A DNA stretch of 7,428 nt from Nitrospina sp. (GTDB taxonomy: Bacteria; Nitrospinota; Nitrospinia; Nitrospinales; Nitrospinaceae): contig SMVT01000155.1 of assembly GCA_004357365.1 (NCBI GenBank), forward strand, positions 1 to 7,428, given 5' to 3'. The notes below the pieces were generated by a model. The model saw nothing but the letters and a program-made list of their open reading frames with translations. It was not told where the DNA came from and ran no database searches. Shown here one piece after another: positions 5,474 to 7,428 of the stretch (position 1 is the first letter of the stretch; every line of letters begins with the position of its first letter). The translations under genes were made by a program, and so were the position numbers.

Positions 5474-7414
5474 ATGAAGAAAACGTTTTTTATCACCACA
5501 CCCATTTACTATGTCAACGACGTCCCGCATATTGGGCACGCCTACACCACCATCGCGGCGGACGTCGCGGCGCGTTACAAACGGTTGGCGGGATACGACG
5601 TGTTCTTTCTGACCGGAACCGACGAGCACGGCCAGAAAGTCCAGCAGGCTGCCGAGCAGGCAGGCCGGGAACCGCAGGCGCATGTTGACGATCTGCATGT
5701 GCGCTTCAAGGAACTCTGGGTGCGCTTCAGCATCTCCAACAACGACTTCATCCGCACCACCGAAGAACGCCACAAAAAAGTGGTCGCCGAAATCCTGCAG
5801 AAACTGTACGACGCGGGCGAAATCTACAAGGACAGCTACGAAGGCTGGTACTGCATGGCGGACGAAAGGTTCTGGACCGAAAAGGACCTCGTGGACGGCA
5901 ACTGCCCGGAATGCGGGCGCAAGGTCGACAAGATCAAGGAGTTCAATTATTTTTTCAAGATGGGGCAGTACCGTGACTGGCTGGTCGAACACATCAACCA
6001 AAACGAAAACTTCATCCAGCCCAGGTCGCGGCGCAACGAAATTCTCGGCTTCCTCAAAAAACCGCTGGACGACCTGTGCATCTCGCGGCCCAAGGAACGT
6101 CTGTCCTGGGGCATTCCCCTGCCGTTCGACGACCAGTACGTCACCTACGTCTGGTTCGACGCGCTGATCAATTACATCTCGGTGCACGGGCACCTCGAAC
6201 AGATCAAGGACAGCGATTACTGGCCGGCGGCGCATCAGTTGATCGGCAAGGATATCCTCACCACCCACTCGGTGTACTGGGCGACTATGTTGAAAGCCAT
6301 CGGCCTCCCCCTGCCGCAGAATATTTTCGCGCACGGCTGGTGGACGGTGAACGGACAAAAAATGTCCAAATCCCTGCGCAATGTGGTGGAGCCGAACCGG
6401 CTGATCGACCAGTTCGGCGTCGACGTCATCCGCTACTTCCTGCTCCGCGAAGTGCCCTTCGGACTGGACGGCGACTTCTCGCACAAGGCGCTGATCGGCC
6501 GGATCAACAGCGATCTCGCCAACAACCTGGGCAACCTCCTGAACCGCACTCTCAATATGCTCAAGAAATACTTTAAGGGTGAGCTTCCAAAACCCGATGT
6601 AAAAGGAGATGAGGATGCTCCGCTAACCGCAAAATCCGCCGAGGTGATTAAGCAGGTCGATGCGCTTTATGACGAGCTGGCCTACAGTAAAATCCTGGCC
6701 AAAATCTGGGAGTTTCTGGATGCCGCCAATATCTATGTCAACGACACCGCGCCGTGGAACCTGGCGAAGACCGACGACGGTAAAAAGCGCCTGGCGACGG
6801 TCCTCTACAATGCCGCCGAAGCCTGCCGGGTGACCGCCATCCTCATCGCGCCGTTCATGCCCGAGACCGCCGATAAAATGATGAAGCAACTCGGCATCGA
6901 CACCCCCGTCGACCAACAGGGTTTGGACTCCATAAAAAAATGGGGATGGATCCAAGCCGGCACGCAAACCCATCAGGGAACCCAGATCTTTCCGCGCATC
7001 GAAGACAAGGCCGCGGCCAAAATCCTGGAGTCGGTTACCCTCGGCGATGACGATTCCATATCGGAAAAGCCAACCGAGGCCAACGGCAAGGGCCAGATCA
7101 CCATCGACGAGTTCATGAAGGTGGACCTCCGCACCGCCAAAATCCTGGAAGCGGAAAAAGTCAAGAAATCAAAAAAATTGATCAAACTGAAAGTCGACCT
7201 CGGCACCGAACAGCGCCAAGTGCTGGCCGGTATCGCCGAAGCCTACGAGCCGGAACAGCTCATCGGCCGTACCGTCATCCTGGTGGCCAACCTTAAACCC
7301 GCCAAGCTGATGGGCCACGAGTCGCAGGGCATGATCCTCGCCGGGAGCAACGACCAGACTCTCATCCTCGGCGGATTCGACGGCGACCTGCCGCCGGGAG
7401 TGCGCGTCAAATGA
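5474..7414 (+). CDS. metG: Methionyl-tRNA synthetase with C-terminal tRNA-binding domain
   Basis: Charges tRNA-Met with methionine using ATP, in the cytoplasm. The 646-residue protein has the class I catalytic domain: TTPIYYVNDVPHIGHAYT with HIGH at 19-22, and KMSKS at 296-300. The inserted zinc domain shows C127-x2-D130 and C144-x2-C147, one knuckle with Asp in place of Cys. YVWFDALINY (225-234) and HGWW (287-290) lie in the methionine pocket region. A helical anticodon-binding domain follows (about 335-490, with NDTAPW at 423-428), then a flexible acidic linker (524-541) and a Trbp111/EMAPII-like OB-fold domain (542-646; DLRTAKI, ANLKPAKLMGHESQGM), which promotes tRNA binding and dimerisation. 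Length is normal for this two-part form. The start is 22 bases after ricT, without a Shine-Dalgarno. Its stop overlaps the next start. Confidence 0.97.
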   Translation: MKKTFFITTPIYYVNDVPHIGHAYTTIAADVAARYKRLAGYDVFFLTGTDEHGQKVQQAAEQAGREPQAHVDDLHVRFKELWVRFSISNNDFIRTTEERHKKVVAEILQKLYDAGEIYKDSYEGWYCMADERFWTEKDLVDGNCPECGRKVDKIKEFNYFFKMGQYRDWLVEHINQNENFIQPRSRRNEILGFLKKPLDDLCISRPKERLSWGIPLPFDDQYVTYVWFDALINYISVHGHLEQIKDSDYWPAAHQLIGKDILTTHSVYWATMLKAIGLPLPQNIFAHGWWTVNGQKMSKSLRNVVEPNRLIDQFGVDVIRYFLLREVPFGLDGDFSHKALIGRINSDLANNLGNLLNRTLNMLKKYFKGELPKPDVKGDEDAPLTAKSAEVIKQVDALYDELAYSKILAKIWEFLDAANIYVNDTAPWNLAKTDDGKKRLATVLYNAAEACRVTAILIAPFMPETADKMMKQLGIDTPVDQQGLDSIKKWGWIQAGTQTHQGTQIFPRIEDKAAAKILESVTLGDDDSISEKPTEANGKGQITIDEFMKVDLRTAKILEAEKVKKSKKLIKLKVDLGTEQRQVLAGIAEAYEPEQLIGRTVILVANLKPAKLMGHESQGMILAGSNDQTLILGGFDGDLPPGVRVK

Positions 7415-7428
7415 TGATCGATACCCAC
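7411..7428 (+). CDS. tatD: Start of a TatD-family metal-dependent DNase, cut by window edge
   Basis: Only six codons are inside the window, reading MMIDTH. TatD-family hydrolases begin M-[IL]-[ID]-[ST]-H-x-H, where this His would be the first metal ligand. The ATG at 7411 overlaps the metG TGA as ATGA; a second ATG at 7414 is also possible. GGAG lies 10 bases upstream. In Bacillus the tatD-like gene yabD directly follows metS, which supports the call. With so little sequence this rests mainly on the start motif plus gene order. Confidence 0.6.

Noticed and set aside
5456..6484. 342-codon open frame on the minus strand opposite metG
   Set aside because: Antisense shadow: its protein is a mirror of MetRS codon use, with no recognisable domain.

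Overview
The window looks like a piece of a free-living, Gram-negative-type bacterial chromosome with moderately GC-rich genes and more AT-rich gaps. It holds housekeeping genes in two opposed blocks. No phage, transposon, CRISPR or rRNA/tRNA signal is visible. The gene content (ATP synthase a/c/b/delta run headed by an AtpZ-type protein, a dicluster ferredoxin with enlarged cluster loops, and holB-ricT-metG-tatD) would suit a Desulfobacterota- or Nitrospinota-like lineage. That placement is inference from gene order and protein style only, not a phylogenetic result.

Left block (1-2452, minus strand, read right to left): atpZ-like gene, atpB (a), atpE (c), atpF (b) and atpH (delta). atpH is cut by the window edge with probably only its last codons and stop missing. 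This is the standard Fo-then-F1 order, so atpA, atpG, atpD and atpC would be expected beyond position 1. The c-subunit gene stands out: it alone has a strong Shine-Dalgarno sequence, and a compact hairpin follows it before atpF. This fits the need for many c subunits per complex.

Middle (2453-3530): a 445-base non-coding leader upstream of the atp operon with short AT-rich repeats and a long imperfect inverted repeat; a single ferredoxin gene on the minus strand with unusual spacing in both cluster motifs and a very basic N-terminus; then a 306-base divergent intergenic region with several perfect hairpins.

Right block (3531-7428, plus strand): holB (clamp-loader delta prime), ricT (PSP1 family), metG (methionyl-tRNA synthetase with fused C-terminal tRNA-binding domain), and the first six codons of a tatD-type nuclease gene overlapping the metG stop. 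The genes are tightly packed (1-base gap, 22-base gap, 4-base overlap), indicating one operon. The order resembles the holB-yaaT...metS-yabD neighbourhood of Bacillus, without the intervening genes.

I found no wholly new system. The points most worth a second look are the ferredoxin's cluster architecture, the expression signals around atpE, and the structured, unannotated DNA on both sides of the ferredoxin gene.
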